Part shown: piece after piece, positions 37,341-46,013 of the stretch
Numbering within the stretch: position 1 is the first letter of the stretch
Layout of the letters: every line of letters starts with the position of its first letter
DNA from: Adonisia turfae CCMR0081
GTDB taxonomy: Bacteria > Cyanobacteriota > Cyanobacteriia > Phormidesmidales > Phormidesmidaceae
Reading direction: 5' to 3'
NCBI RefSeq assembly: GCF_011009555.1
Contig: NZ_QXHD01000004.1
Span: 4,485,006 to 4,549,005, forward strand
DNA length: 64,000 nt
The notes under the pieces: model-generated
The model's database searches: none
Seen by the model: only the letters and a program-made list of their open reading frames with translations
What the model was told of the DNA's origin: nothing
Made by a program: the position numbers and the translations under genes

Positions 37341-38121
37341 TGTTATAATGCACTGTTGCCCAGTGAGTTCTGGCTCCGGATGATTAGTCTAGTGAATCTT
37401 TAAGCTGAACCACTCGGTATGGACCCATATAAGAAGCCTCCATGCACACTATGGCGCATGGAGGCTTCGGTTTAGATATAAAGGGTCAAGTAGTACAAGT
37501 TTCTGTCTACTTAGATATACGGTTCGCTATAGGAGGTTATTCCATACTATGCTTTGTCCGCGAACCCACTGTATGTTGCGATGGTTTGTATACACCCTTT
37601 TTCAGCACAAGCCTATCGTCTCCTCACACAGTCATCAATTTTTAGTCGTATGTGTCAGCGATCACTGTGAAATGCTCCGATAGAGTATTAACTAAAGGAT
37701 TCTGAGGAGATAGTGCACCGTTGTCCAGTGAGTTCTGACGCTGGATAATTGGTCTAGTGAATCTTGAAAGTGTAACAGCACCCAAAACAATCAACTGAAG
37801 AGTTCTTCTAAATTCAACACAACTTCTAATTAGAGTTGTTTTATGTAAGGTGAACCTACTATAAACAGGGCTCTCTATTGCAAGTGAGAAGAGGTGTCAG
37901 TGATTCGTTTGGGTGCTGTCTTTGACCCGTCAAACGATTCTATCGAGATATCTATTGTTAGACCTCCTTTCGTTATGACCATGAGCCTTTCAGCCCATGT
38001 CCTTAGGATATTCCGACAATGTTTGAAAAACTCTTCTCTGATACAAACGTTAATGTTGTTATTTGTCATTGTTTTCCCTGTGAAGCAGTGAGATAACTCT
38101 ATGGAGTGTGATAGTTGATGG
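37341..38121. repeat. Long non-coding repeat, copy A
   Basis: The element proper runs about 37427-38121 (about 695 bases) and aligns over its whole length with copy C at 62319-63009 and, with a central gap, with copy B. Landmarks: CATATAAGAAGCC start; an 11-bp hairpin AAGCCTCCATG/CATGGAGGCTT near 37434-37469; box X (TGCACCGTTGTCCAGTGAG... near 37713-37765); a perfect 12-bp inverted pair ACAGCACCCAAA (37775-37786) / TTTGGGTGCTGT (37908-37919); a conserved tail ending GAGATAACTCTATGG. A second box X lies upstream at 37345-37405. No plausible protein is encoded. Confidence 0.85.
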
Positions 38122-38141
38122 TGTTGCTTGCCGTGATATCA

Positions 38142-38354
38142 CTATTTTTGGGGTTTTTGTTGCACCCACTGCGATACGCCTTTGGCTGCGTCCTGATAGT
38201 CCTTGAGCGCTATTAACACTCCATTCAGCTTTTCTTGTGAATTTACTTTGTTCAGATTAGAGAAGGCTGACATCGCTTGCTTTAGCTGACGATCTGCGAT
38301 CGCAAGTATGGTTTTTCGTTTTGCTAATTCTGGTTCATATGGATCAATGGGCAT
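38142..38354 (-). CDS. Small soluble helical protein, unknown
   Basis: 70 residues, charged and helical (LAKRKTILAIADRQLKQAMSAFSNLNK ... LIALKDYQDAAKGVSQWVQQ). AAGGAAAA lies a few bases before the ATG. No family recognised. Its 3' end almost touches copy A of the long repeat. Confidence 0.5.
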   Translation of the reverse strand: MPIDPYEPELAKRKTILAIADRQLKQAMSAFSNLNKVNSQEKLNGVLIALKDYQDAAKGVSQWVQQKPQK

Positions 38355-38428
38355 TGTCTTTTCCTTAAAACTGAGTGGATCATCAGAATTATTCAGTCAT
38401 ATTTTCCCAGCATCAGGTTCCATTAATT

Positions 38429-38460
38429 TAAAAAAAGCCCCTACCAGTAGGGTAGAGGCT
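38429..38460 (-). terminator. Rho-independent terminator for the repeat-protein gene
   Basis: On the minus strand AGCCTCTACC (38460-38451) pairs with GGTAGGGGCT (38445-38436), followed by a run of T. It lies about 180 bases after the stop of the secreted repeat protein. The intervening DNA carries a direct repeat of GAGCACCGCAACAG (38567 and 38613 regions). Confidence 0.8.
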
Positions 38461-38638
38461 CTAGAGTGTGTGTTGTAGGGAGAGTCTGAATAGAAAAGGG
38501 TGCCCTGAAATAATGAAGCATTTCACAGATTACGGAGTCTGCACCGGGCATCCAGAATTTTTAGTCGGAGCACCGCAACAGTTCGGCCCCAGGCACCCAA
38601 GCTTGTCAACCTGAGCACCGCAACAGCTCAGCAATCTG

Positions 38639-39151
38639 TTAGCGGACGGACTTAGTACGAGCATCTAGAGCATCGAGGCGTGCTTCCTGGATGTTATCAA
38701 CAGCTTTGGTACGAGCATCCAATGCTTCCAAACGAGTAGCTTGGATATCCTCAACCGCTTTAGATTGGTTGTTAAGGTGCTCAAGACGTAGCTTGTGAAC
38801 ACTGTTCTTAGTGCGAGCATCCAGGGCGTTGAGCCGAGTCTCTTGGATGTTATCAACGGCTTTGGTGCGAGCGTCCAGCGCATCTAAGCGAGCAGCTTGA
38901 ATGTTATCGATAGCCTTAGTGCGGGCATCCAGGGCGTCAAGGCGAGCGGCTTGGATATCTTCGATAGCCTTGGTTTGGTTGTTAAGGTGCTCAAGGCGTA
39001 GTTTGTGGACGGAATTCTTAGTGCGGGCGTCTAGCGCTTCGAGGCGAGCGGACTGAATATTGAAGCTAGCGGGCTCAGCGGCGGCAGCGATGGGTGCGAT
39101 CGCAGCGGAGGCAACGAGAACAGTTAAAGCGGAAAGAAGTGTGCGTTTCAT
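38639..39151 (-). CDS. Exported protein made of 18-residue helical repeats
   Basis: 170 residues: a signal peptide (MKRTLLSALTVLVASAAIAPIAAAA) and then almost only repeats. The unit ARLDALDARTKAVDNIQE is 18 residues; RL-x-ALDARTK occurs six times. Twice the unit is extended by a block NSVHKLRLEHLNNQ(T/S)KA to 35 residues, giving a higher-order order long-short-short-long-short-short. The heptad-like spacing predicts a long amphipathic helix or coiled coil. AAGGAGC precedes the ATG. No named family recognised; it probably acts in the periplasm or at the surface. Confidence 0.7.
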   Translation of the reverse strand: MKRTLLSALTVLVASAAIAPIAAAAEPASFNIQSARLEALDARTKNSVHKLRLEHLNNQTKAIEDIQAARLDALDARTKAIDNIQAARLDALDARTKAVDNIQETRLNALDARTKNSVHKLRLEHLNNQSKAVEDIQATRLEALDARTKAVDNIQEARLDALDARTKSVR

Positions 39152-39371
39152 GGTTAAAGCTCCTTATGAATTCGTGAAGTGTGTTTACTTGCTTCATTGA
39201 TTACAAGGATGCCGGGGCTACCTGAACGCTATCTGACCGTAAACTGAAGGTTGCTTAAGGGGTTTCTGAATTTGGCTGAGGAAATGTAGTGATATGGGTC
39301 ACAAGGGTGATTGTGGGTTGTGTTGGCGGAGCCGCTCCAGCGGAGCATCGCAACTGCCCAATATCTATTCA

Positions 39372-39840
39372 ATATAAGAAGCCCCCACAGCTACTAAGAC
39401 CCATGGAGGCTTCGAGTTAAATATAGAGGGTGCCTAAATAAATTTAGGTAAGTAATACAGAGTTCTGTCTACTGAGGTATTTTGTGTCTGCGATTACAGC
39501 TTTAAATCACAACAGCACCCAGAACAATCGACTGAGGGACTCTTCTAAATCAAACAAGACTTTTTAGAGTTGTTGTATATCAGGCGAACCTATTATCAAC
39601 AGGGCTCTCTAGTGCAAGTAAGAAGAAATATCAGTGATGTGTTTGGGTGCTGTTTTTGAGTCGTCGAACGATTCTATCGAGCTATCTATCGTTAGACCTC
39701 CTTGTGTAGCAGCTATGAGCTTTTCAACTCATGTGTACAGCATATTCCTGTAGTGCCTCAAAATCTCTTCTCTGATACAAATGGTAACGTTGTTATTTGT
39801 CTCTGTTGTTTCTGCTGACCAGTGAGTTAAGTCTATGGGA
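39372..39840. repeat. Long non-coding repeat, copy B (internally deleted)
   Basis: About 469 bases. It shares the ATATAAGAAGCC start, the first hairpin region (GCCCCCAC ... CATGGAGGCTT), the inverted pair ACAGCACCCAGA/TTTGGGTGCTGT and the tail with copies A and C. Relative to them, about 220 bases between the 'TTCTGTCTACT' block and the inverted pair, including box X, are missing. The remainder of the 39152-40124 gap (39841-40124) shows nothing I can annotate. Confidence 0.8.
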
Positions 39841-40124
39841 TGCTAAGGATCATGATGATGATGCTTACAGATAGGCTGTGATTACGGAAACGCGAGAGCT
39901 GTTTGATTGCAGTGTACGTGAGTGAGCTTTACCAGATGACTGGGGTTAAGGCGAATAAACGGCATACGCTGCCTCAGCCTGTTCAAGAGGCTTAGATAAG
40001 GTTTGGCAGGTTGCAAAAGTGTTGGTGTACACTATGCTGTCCTACATGATTAAACCGGTTGATCTAAGTCCTATTACTCAGGTAATGGTGGCCCTGGCTC
40101 GGTAGGATTGGCAGATCGGTCACT

Positions 40125-41027
40125 ATGGAATTACTTACTATGGTTCGGTTGAAGGCACAGATCACTTTACTCGGATTATTCACCGCTAGTTTGCTTGGCA
40201 GTTGCAACCCTGTCGTAACGAGTCGCCAAGCTGAAGAATCAGCCCCATCTGCTGCAACACAACCATCGAATATCGAAACGTCTGATGCTGAGTATCAATT
40301 GGCCAATACACCGCCAGACTCACCTGCTACGGGTTTTAGTAGACCTAAACGTCAATGTTATCGACTAGACACTGATCGCCTGACAACTAACCTGCGTTTG
40401 ACCATTGACTATCAGCGCCAAAGCATTCAAGGGGATGCCCGCTCTGCAGCACAAAATGATGAGGCAGGGAATTATGCCACCTATGCCCAGTCATTTTCAG
40501 GCAAGCTAGCCGATAATCAAGGGAAAATGCGGGTATTTACCTGGAGTGAACATGATTTTCAAGCGGATGATGAGACCTGGAGCTTTACAGATGATACGCT
40601 CACGATTGGTAAAGATGTGCTTAACCTGACGGACTGTCAGTTAGTTAGCCAAGCTTTTCAGGATTTCAATGGTTTAGAAGCCAGTGATCTGCTTGATGAC
40701 ATAAACACTGGCCTGACAGAATCAGTCCGATTTGCACCAGGAACCAGCTCCATTACGCTAAGCAATAGCGCTCTCCAGGGTAAGCAGAATGTTTACTATT
40801 TGAGGGTAGATGGGGGGGAGCAAATGAATTTGTCCATCAAGTCACTGGAGAACAATGTGCTCTTTGATGTGATTTCTCCGAGCCGTTATATTCTGGCCAA
40901 TAAAGCGAAAGAAGAAACCATTCTGTTGCCCCATCCGGGAGACCATATGGTGATTGTTGGTGGGTCGCGAGAAAATGCTACTACCTATGAACTCACCATT
41001 GATATTGAATCGGCAGCTGCACAGTAA
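40125..41027 (+). CDS. Lipoprotein with a C-terminal PPC-like beta domain
   Basis: 300 residues; ATG 40140 is an alternative start. Signal sequence ends in lipobox LLGSC (Cys27). A Ser/Thr/Pro-rich linker is followed by a Cys-containing domain (KRQCYRLDTDRL ... NLTDCQLVSQAF) and a C-terminal beta domain (QNVYYLRVDGGEQMNLSIKSLENNVLFDVISP ... LPHPGDHMVIVGGSRENATTYELTIDI) that resembles bacterial pre-peptidase C-terminal domains. No enzyme motif; envelope protein of unknown role. Confidence 0.6.
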   Translation: MELLTMVRLKAQITLLGLFTASLLGSCNPVVTSRQAEESAPSAATQPSNIETSDAEYQLANTPPDSPATGFSRPKRQCYRLDTDRLTTNLRLTIDYQRQSIQGDARSAAQNDEAGNYATYAQSFSGKLADNQGKMRVFTWSEHDFQADDETWSFTDDTLTIGKDVLNLTDCQLVSQAFQDFNGLEASDLLDDINTGLTESVRFAPGTSSITLSNSALQGKQNVYYLRVDGGEQMNLSIKSLENNVLFDVISPSRYILANKAKEETILLPHPGDHMVIVGGSRENATTYELTIDIESAAAQ

Positions 41028-41073
41028 CTCAATGCAGTCCTATATGGTGTTAATCACAATCATAGGCTTTGCA

Positions 41074-41102
41074 TAAAAATCCCCTGACATCGCTGCCAGG
41101 GG
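41074..41102 (-). terminator. Rho-independent terminator for the JmjC-like gene cluster
   Basis: On the minus strand CCCCTG (41102-41097) pairs with CAGGGG (41086-41081), followed by ATTTTT. It is about 190 bases past the stop of the JmjC-like gene and would also face the end of the convergent lipoprotein gene. Confidence 0.65.
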
Positions 41103-41289
41103 GGCTGTACTTTAAGAGAATTTGAGAGATAGGAGAGCTAATTCTTTCTCTGGTGTATAGGGATTCAATCCATACCAGGTGCATTCCCAACCAGTTTTTG
41201 TGATCCCCATGGGTTTTTAGTGTGTGTTTGCTCACTTAGTGCGGGTCAATGGCCTGTTGCATAGCTTGTTTCTGTTCTATCTAAACAGG

Positions 41290-42273
41290 CTAAAAGCGCT
41301 GTATTAATGCCCTCAACTTGTGCTGGCGACTATCCGATGAGGCCATCGCATCTGCAAAGTTTAGCAACGTGTGTGGTATTCCCAATAAGCTACCAATATG
41401 GGCACGTAGCTTGCTCCAGTTCGAAAATGTTCTTGAGAGTGGTACATTCCACCAGCGGTTGATCGAACAAACCATGCTATGGCCCACAGAAGTAATCTCA
41501 TGCCACCAACCAGCTGGAATAAAGAGCATTTCCCCTGGTTGGAGGGTGATATCAATCCGATGAGGCATAGCCATTTTAAACTTTGGAAAGACTTTCAAAT
41601 CTGGATTATCTGGATAGACCTTACTGTAAACAGCACGACGTTTTGCCCCATGCATTAAGTGATTCCACACGGCAAATGGATATAAATTGTAGAGCTGAGA
41701 AGGTGGAAATAATGTGACTTGCTTTGTGCCTGCCAATTGAGCAAGTGTGCCATCCATTGGGTCATAGTGTAAGCAAGAGGTATGTCCTGCAGGACCACAC
41801 CATAGATTTTCAGGAGTAACGGGATTTGACAACTTCAGTAGCTGTTCAACTGGAGAAAGTACAGAAACCTTTTCTAGAGATGTTCCCTTAAGGCTGCATC
41901 TAGCGAGATAGAGATCGTACTTGTGTGCGTTACCATTGAGAATCAGATCAGCGTAGGTTTCAAAGGTGAGACTACTAACAGATACGCCACTGCCCATATC
42001 TTTCCATTGGCGCTTGTCCTGTTGATATCGTTCTCTTCCATATTGGCGAACAGGAAACAGTTGTGTGCCCAAATGTTTGCGAAGAAACTCAAGGCTCCAA
42101 CCATCTGAATTCTCTAACAGTCCCTTCATAAGAAGAGGTCTTCCCTGTTGTAGGTACTGCTTGTAAATTAATTCATAAGAAAATCCCTCAAGTAATAACT
42201 CTGGATGAACTGGATCGAGAAAACGTAAACCAGAACAATTAGATGAAGTCACTGACTGCTTAATACTCTTCAA
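41290..42273 (-). CDS. Cupin-like (JmjC / Cupin_8) oxygenase-fold protein
   Basis: 327 residues. Double-stranded beta-helix with the iron-ligand set of JmjC-type 2-oxoglutarate oxygenases: HxD in CLHYDPMDG (His169, Asp171) and the distal His in PAGWWHEITSVG (His258). N-terminal FLDPVHPELLLEGFSYELIYKQYLQQGRPLLMKG is typical of Cupin_8 proteins. A hydroxylase acting on a protein or small molecule is likely, substrate unknown. It overlaps the pseudo-receiver gene by 14 bases, so the two are translationally linked. Confidence 0.82.
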   Translation of the reverse strand: MKSIKQSVTSSNCSGLRFLDPVHPELLLEGFSYELIYKQYLQQGRPLLMKGLLENSDGWSLEFLRKHLGTQLFPVRQYGRERYQQDKRQWKDMGSGVSVSSLTFETYADLILNGNAHKYDLYLARCSLKGTSLEKVSVLSPVEQLLKLSNPVTPENLWCGPAGHTSCLHYDPMDGTLAQLAGTKQVTLFPPSQLYNLYPFAVWNHLMHGAKRRAVYSKVYPDNPDLKVFPKFKMAMPHRIDITLQPGEMLFIPAGWWHEITSVGHSMVCSINRWWNVPLSRTFSNWSKLRAHIGSLLGIPHTLLNFADAMASSDSRQHKLRALIQRF

Positions 42274-42622
42274 GGGTGATTTTTTGGCTGAGAACAGTAA
42301 TTAAATGCTTAGTGGAAAAGGGTTTGATAAAGATATCTTTAGCAGCGGTGGCCTGTCGCAGGTCATGCCCCCCTACTTGATAATCTTTAGCTATCACAAC
42401 AAAGGGAAGCCTCTGCTGCTGGAGCACTGCTAGCAATGGCAGGGTCTCGGCTTGAAAGAAATCGGCATCGACTAACACCAAGTCGGTAGGGGTGTGCTTC
42501 ACTTTTTCAATAACAGCGTTGTAGGTGGTCGCAACGCAAGTGTTCCAGCCTTGAAGCTGAAGCCCTTTTTCTAATAATTTGGCAAGGCGTAGCCGGCTAG
42601 CCGTGACAAGCACACGAATCAT
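42260..42622 (-). CDS. Degenerate receiver-domain protein
   Basis: 120 residues with the CheY-like alternation: VRVLVTASRLRLAKLLEKGL, TDLVLVDADFF (phospho-acceptor Asp position kept), VVIAKDY, KDIFIKPFS (conserved Lys). The acidic pair that normally holds Mg2+ after the first strand is replaced by TAS, so normal phosphorylation is doubtful. It overlaps the JmjC-like gene and lies just downstream of the OB-fold gene. Confidence 0.65.
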   Translation of the reverse strand: MIRVLVTASRLRLAKLLEKGLQLQGWNTCVATTYNAVIEKVKHTPTDLVLVDADFFQAETLPLLAVLQQQRLPFVVIAKDYQVGGHDLRQATAAKDIFIKPFSTKHLITVLSQKITLEEY

Positions 42623-42680
42623 AGCTCTAACGCAACCGTATAGAGTAGCTATAAATTAAGAGCTGTATTAAGCGACTTTA

Positions 42681-43019
42681 TTAGTCATCCAATACAGGGA
42701 TGGTTTCACCACCATTGGGGGTTAAGGTGAGAGCTTCAAATTCGTCATCGTCATAATAGCCAGTAACAGTAACTGTGGTGTTTACTGAGATGGCTGCCTC
42801 GCGCATAGCGCTAGTTTCAGCGTCGATTTCAATTTGTCCAGTACCATCATCAAGCAGAAAGTCATCACCCATCAGACGTACCACTTCTCCAGACAGTGTG
42901 ACGATATTGTTACTACGCAGTGTTTCAACGGTGGTTTGGGTTTGAGTCATCCCCGGCATGGCTAGGCCGGTTAGCACAGTTATGGTGGTAGCACTTGCAC
43001 CCAATAAAAGTGTCTTCAT
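42681..43019 (-). CDS. Exported OB-fold protein (YgiW/YdeI-like or DUF5666-like)
   Basis: 112 residues. Signal peptide about 1-25, then one small beta-barrel (NNIVTLSGEVVRLMGDDFLLDDGTGQIEIDAET ... VNTTVTVTGYYDDDEFEALTL), the pattern of bacterial OB-fold (BOF) proteins. GGAGGAGTT precedes the ATG. It follows an OmpR/kinase pair, reminiscent of ygiW-qseBC in enterobacteria, where the OB protein modulates the kinase. That link is inference. Confidence 0.7.
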   Translation of the reverse strand: MKTLLLGASATTITVLTGLAMPGMTQTQTTVETLRSNNIVTLSGEVVRLMGDDFLLDDGTGQIEIDAETSAMREAAISVNTTVTVTGYYDDDEFEALTLTPNGGETIPVLDD

Positions 43020-43103
43020 GGTTGAACTCCTCCAGATTACTTCGCAACGGTGTCTAATAAAGATCTGGATTCTATGATGTGGCCTAAAAGTAACACGAAG
43101 GTT

Positions 43104-44384
43104 TCAAGGGATATAATCAGCGGCTAGGGGTAGCCGAATTTCAAACTGTGAGCCTTGTTGCAGTTGGCTGTTAGCCTTAATTTGTCCGCCATGCAACTCA
43201 ACAATTTGGTGCACAATAGCTAGTCCTAAGCCAAACCCGCCTGCCTGCCGCGATCGATGCTGATCAACTCGATAAAATCGCTCAAAAATATGAGGTAGAT
43301 CTGCTGCGGGAATACCAATCCCAGAATCTTCAACCTGAATAACAATCCAGCAAGCTTGAACTTGACATTTCAGGCGAATCATTCCTCCTGTCGGAGTATA
43401 GTGACAGGCATTGTCCAACAAATTAGCAATGGCTTGCTGCAATAAGCCATGCTCTCCCTGTACTGTTGCAGAACCATCGGGGAGCATACTGTCAAAGTGC
43501 AGGTTCTGAGCCATTAGCCGAGGAGCATAGTTAGTTTTAATAGTCTTTAGTAGGGCAACTACATCGATGGGCTGAAAGACTTCAGCAGGCAAATTACCCT
43601 GGTGCCGGGCTAGAAATAAGAGATGCCCCACTAATGTACTCATTGACTCTCCGGTTATAGAAATAGTCTTCAAGCAATTAGTTTGCTCTGTTGGGGAGGT
43701 GGGTTCCATCAGGCCAAGTTGGGCATTGCTGATAATTGCAGCCAAAGGTGCCCGTAGTTCGTGGGAGGCATCGGCGGTAAACTGCTGTAGCCGATGATAA
43801 GCATTGCGAATGGGTCTCATCGCTTTGCCACCTAAAAACCAGCCAGTGCCGGCAATGGCCGCTAAGGTAATCGGTAATCCGATGCCTAGAAACACGCGCA
43901 GTTGTTGTAGGGGTCTCATCACCGGGGTGAGAGATGCTGCCACCTGTAGATAACCCAGCAGTCGATCATCCCTATAAACGGGCAGAGTCAACTGCCGTAG
44001 TGGTTCCAATGGAGCAGACTCAATGCCCTGTAGTGTCTGAAATCCTAATGTTGTCTCCAGAACAGGGGTAGGTATTTCTCCCATAAACTGCAACAGTTTT
44101 TTGTCAGGGGTGTACCACCGGGCAAAGACGATATTAGTATCCAGCTTGATGCTATCACGGCCCAAGATGGGGGCGTCTTCTAAGTCGATATGATGTTGTG
44201 CTTCAAAGGTGATTTCTTCCACTCCAGAGGCAATTACCTGGCTTGTGTTGTACAATTCTTGGTCAAAAGAATAGAGACGACTGCGAGCACTCCAGGTATA
44301 GAGTATTCCGGCAAAAACTACTAAAATACTGCCCATGGAGAGACTAAACCACCGAGCTAGGTTAAGGCGACTGTGCTCGAACAT
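43104..44384 (-). CDS. Two-component sensor histidine kinase
   Basis: 426 residues. Two membrane helices (about 14-30 and 165-188) flank a periplasmic sensor domain; HAMP-like junction (KAMRPIRNAYHRLQQF); H-box DASHELRAPLAAIISNAQ; N-box LLDNACHYTPTGG; DSGIGIP; GFGLGLAIVHQIV. The PLAA variant of the H-box and layout are those of EnvZ/QseC-type kinases. It starts 5 bases after the response-regulator stop, so they are one operon. Confidence 0.92.
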   Translation of the reverse strand: MFEHSRLNLARWFSLSMGSILVVFAGILYTWSARSRLYSFDQELYNTSQVIASGVEEITFEAQHHIDLEDAPILGRDSIKLDTNIVFARWYTPDKKLLQFMGEIPTPVLETTLGFQTLQGIESAPLEPLRQLTLPVYRDDRLLGYLQVAASLTPVMRPLQQLRVFLGIGLPITLAAIAGTGWFLGGKAMRPIRNAYHRLQQFTADASHELRAPLAAIISNAQLGLMEPTSPTEQTNCLKTISITGESMSTLVGHLLFLARHQGNLPAEVFQPIDVVALLKTIKTNYAPRLMAQNLHFDSMLPDGSATVQGEHGLLQQAIANLLDNACHYTPTGGMIRLKCQVQACWIVIQVEDSGIGIPAADLPHIFERFYRVDQHRSRQAGGFGLGLAIVHQIVELHGGQIKANSQLQQGSQFEIRLPLAADYIP

Positions 44385-44389
44385 CAGCT

Positions 44390-45073
44390 CTAAGACTCCG
44401 TTTCAGGGATAGCTAAGCGATATCCTATGCCATAAACAGTTTGCAGCCAGCCATGAGCCTGGATAGACTGTAGACGTTGGCGTAGGCGATGCACCAGAAT
44501 CGCGACAGCTTTACTGTCGGGTTGCATGTCCCATTCCCATAAGGCTCGCTCAATCTGGTTGCGGCTGAGTACCTGACGAGGATGCCGTAGCAGATATTCC
44601 ATGAGCTGAAACTCTCGCCCTGAAAGCTGAACGCTGGCATTTTGGTGTTGTAATTTTAGGGTGTCGAGATTTAGTTCTAGCTCTCCTAATGATAGATAAT
44701 CTCCTACCCACAGCGGAGAGCGCCGCCCTAACGCTCGTACCCGTGCCAGAAACTCCATTAGGTTTACAGGCTTGACAAGGTAGTCATCGGCACCAGCATT
44801 GAGTCCAGTTACCTTATCGAGAATTGTATCTTTGGCGGTCAGCAACAAGACTGGAGTAGTTTTGCCCAGACGACGATACTGCTCACACAATGCTAGTCCA
44901 CTGATCTGGGGCAGCATCCAGTCGAGCACGAGTAGATCGTAGGTGCGATCGCACATCAGCTTTTGGGCTGTCTCTCCGTCCACTACGGCATCGACACCAT
45001 GCCCGGCTTTGCTGAGCGCTTGGTGAAGCGGTTGGAGCTGGACTGCATCATCCTCGACCAGTAAAATTTTCAT
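44390..45073 (-). CDS. OmpR-family response regulator
   Basis: 227 residues from ATG 45073 (MKILLVEDD); the frame is open to 45139 but the extra residues are not family-like. REC domain with EDD (7-9), Asp51 (LLVLDWMLP) and Lys near 100 (LVKPVN), then a winged-helix DNA-binding domain (LSGREFQLMEYLLRHPRQVLSR ... VHRLRQRLQ ... VYGIGYRL). Its partner is the adjacent kinase. The divergent gene at 45134 is a candidate target. Confidence 0.94.
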   Translation of the reverse strand: MKILLVEDDAVQLQPLHQALSKAGHGVDAVVDGETAQKLMCDRTYDLLVLDWMLPQISGLALCEQYRRLGKTTPVLLLTAKDTILDKVTGLNAGADDYLVKPVNLMEFLARVRALGRRSPLWVGDYLSLGELELNLDTLKLQHQNASVQLSGREFQLMEYLLRHPRQVLSRNQIERALWEWDMQPDSKAVAILVHRLRQRLQSIQAHGWLQTVYGIGYRLAIPETES

Positions 45074-45133
45074 TGGGGGTACGATCCTTTGGAGACGAGT
45101 CGTATACTCACAATAGATACCGAGGCGGCAGCC

Positions 45134-45514
45134 ATGCAAATGGGAAACACCCTCAAAATCAGCCTGGGATTTGGACTACCGATGCTGCTAACTGGGGCTG
45201 CATTTTGGCTAAGCAGCGGCTGGTTAACGAGGCAGGTTTTTGGTCAAAGTGGTTCAGACGTGGTTCCGATCGACACTACAGGCGCGCAGACAGTGAATGT
45301 TGCCTTTATGGTGAGAGTTCTGGCCATTGATGCAGAAATTGACCAGAACCTTCAGATAACCGAGGTATCAGTACAGATTGGCGGGTCTTCTTTGCAAGAA
45401 ATGGAATTTAAGTACCCCTTAGCAGACTATGACGAAATAGAGCAGGCGATTGCTCAGGATTTGGACATTCTCCCTGAAACAGTACGTAGCCTGATTCGGT
45501 ATCGTATTGATTAA
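45134..45514 (+). CDS. Small membrane-anchored protein, unknown
   Basis: 126 residues from ATG 45134 (ATG 45140 is also possible; an upstream TTG would overlap the regulator's start region). One N-terminal hydrophobic helix (LKISLGFGLPMLLTGAAFWLSSGWL) and an exported-type C-terminal domain with an acidic helix (YDEIEQAIAQDLDILPETVRSLIRY). Divergent from the two-component operon with only 60 bases between starts, suggesting shared control. No family recognised. Confidence 0.55.
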   Translation: MQMGNTLKISLGFGLPMLLTGAAFWLSSGWLTRQVFGQSGSDVVPIDTTGAQTVNVAFMVRVLAIDAEIDQNLQITEVSVQIGGSSLQEMEFKYPLADYDEIEQAIAQDLDILPETVRSLIRYRID

Positions 45515-45611
45515 GATTTTTCCAAACAAGCAGAAGGCTGCCATACCCAGGGCTAACAGCATCAAAATTCCCATCATGGAGCCTTGAAGTTGCGGGTTAG
45601 CTCCACAACAC

Positions 45612-45638
45612 AAAAGCCCGGCATGCTGCCAGGCTTTT
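45612..45638. terminator. Bidirectional terminator hairpin
   Basis: AAAAGCC (45612-45618) with GGCTTTT (45632-45638), extended inside by CGGC/GCCA. Symmetrical A- and T-ends suit termination from either direction: the small membrane protein gene on plus and the DUF2811 gene on minus. Confidence 0.7.
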
Positions 45639-45776
45639 GCCATGGGGCTTAATTGTCAGTTGTTACCCAGTCTGCGTTCTCACCCCTTAGCCTCGGTCGC
45701 CACAGAGGCTTTTACCTTGAGGTGATTGATGGCACTGCTAATTTTCTCGTAGCTGTGCAACGTAGTCGATCACTCC

Positions 45777-46013
45777 CTATACAGTGCAGCCAAATAGGCT
45801 GTCTAGGTAAAGTCTATTCACATGGGGCTGATTCGCACCATTTTGCATCAGAAAGAGAGAAAGTGCTGCCTGCATAACGCGTTCCTGACTCCACAGCTCG
45901 TGGGTGTTTAGATAATCTTGTATTGAATGGTGTAGCGTTTCAGGAATCTCGATCATCAGGCTGACAGTGACTGGAGCTGTTGTACTTGCTGAAGCTTTAG
46001 GAGCTGAAGTCAT
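45777..46013 (-). CDS. DUF2811 family protein
   Basis: 78 residues from ATG 46013 (the frame continues to 46043). The family core is plain: SLMIEIPETLHHSIQDYLNTH, SQERVMQAALSLFLMQNG, RLYLDSLF. A small cyanobacterial protein resembling ribbon-helix-helix-like regulators in size, with no established function. Confidence 0.8.
   Translation of the reverse strand: MTSAPKASASTTAPVTVSLMIEIPETLHHSIQDYLNTHELWSQERVMQAALSLFLMQNGANQPHVNRLYLDSLFGCTV

Noticed and set aside
37442-38091. Frames of 67, 64 and 65 codons in repeat copy A
   Set aside because: They are not kept in copies B and C, have no protein-like composition and overlap one another on both strands.
37427-38121. Group II intron explanation for the long repeat
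   Set aside because: No GTGYG-type 5' end and no recognisable domain V hairpin could be found in any copy; not excluded for a degenerate form.
41050-41235. 61-codon minus-strand frame
   Set aside because: It overlaps the terminator hairpin at 41074-41102 and has no coding character.
45419-45643. 74-codon minus-strand hydrophobic frame
   Set aside because: It overlaps the end of the divergent membrane-protein gene and the bidirectional terminator; probably a shadow.
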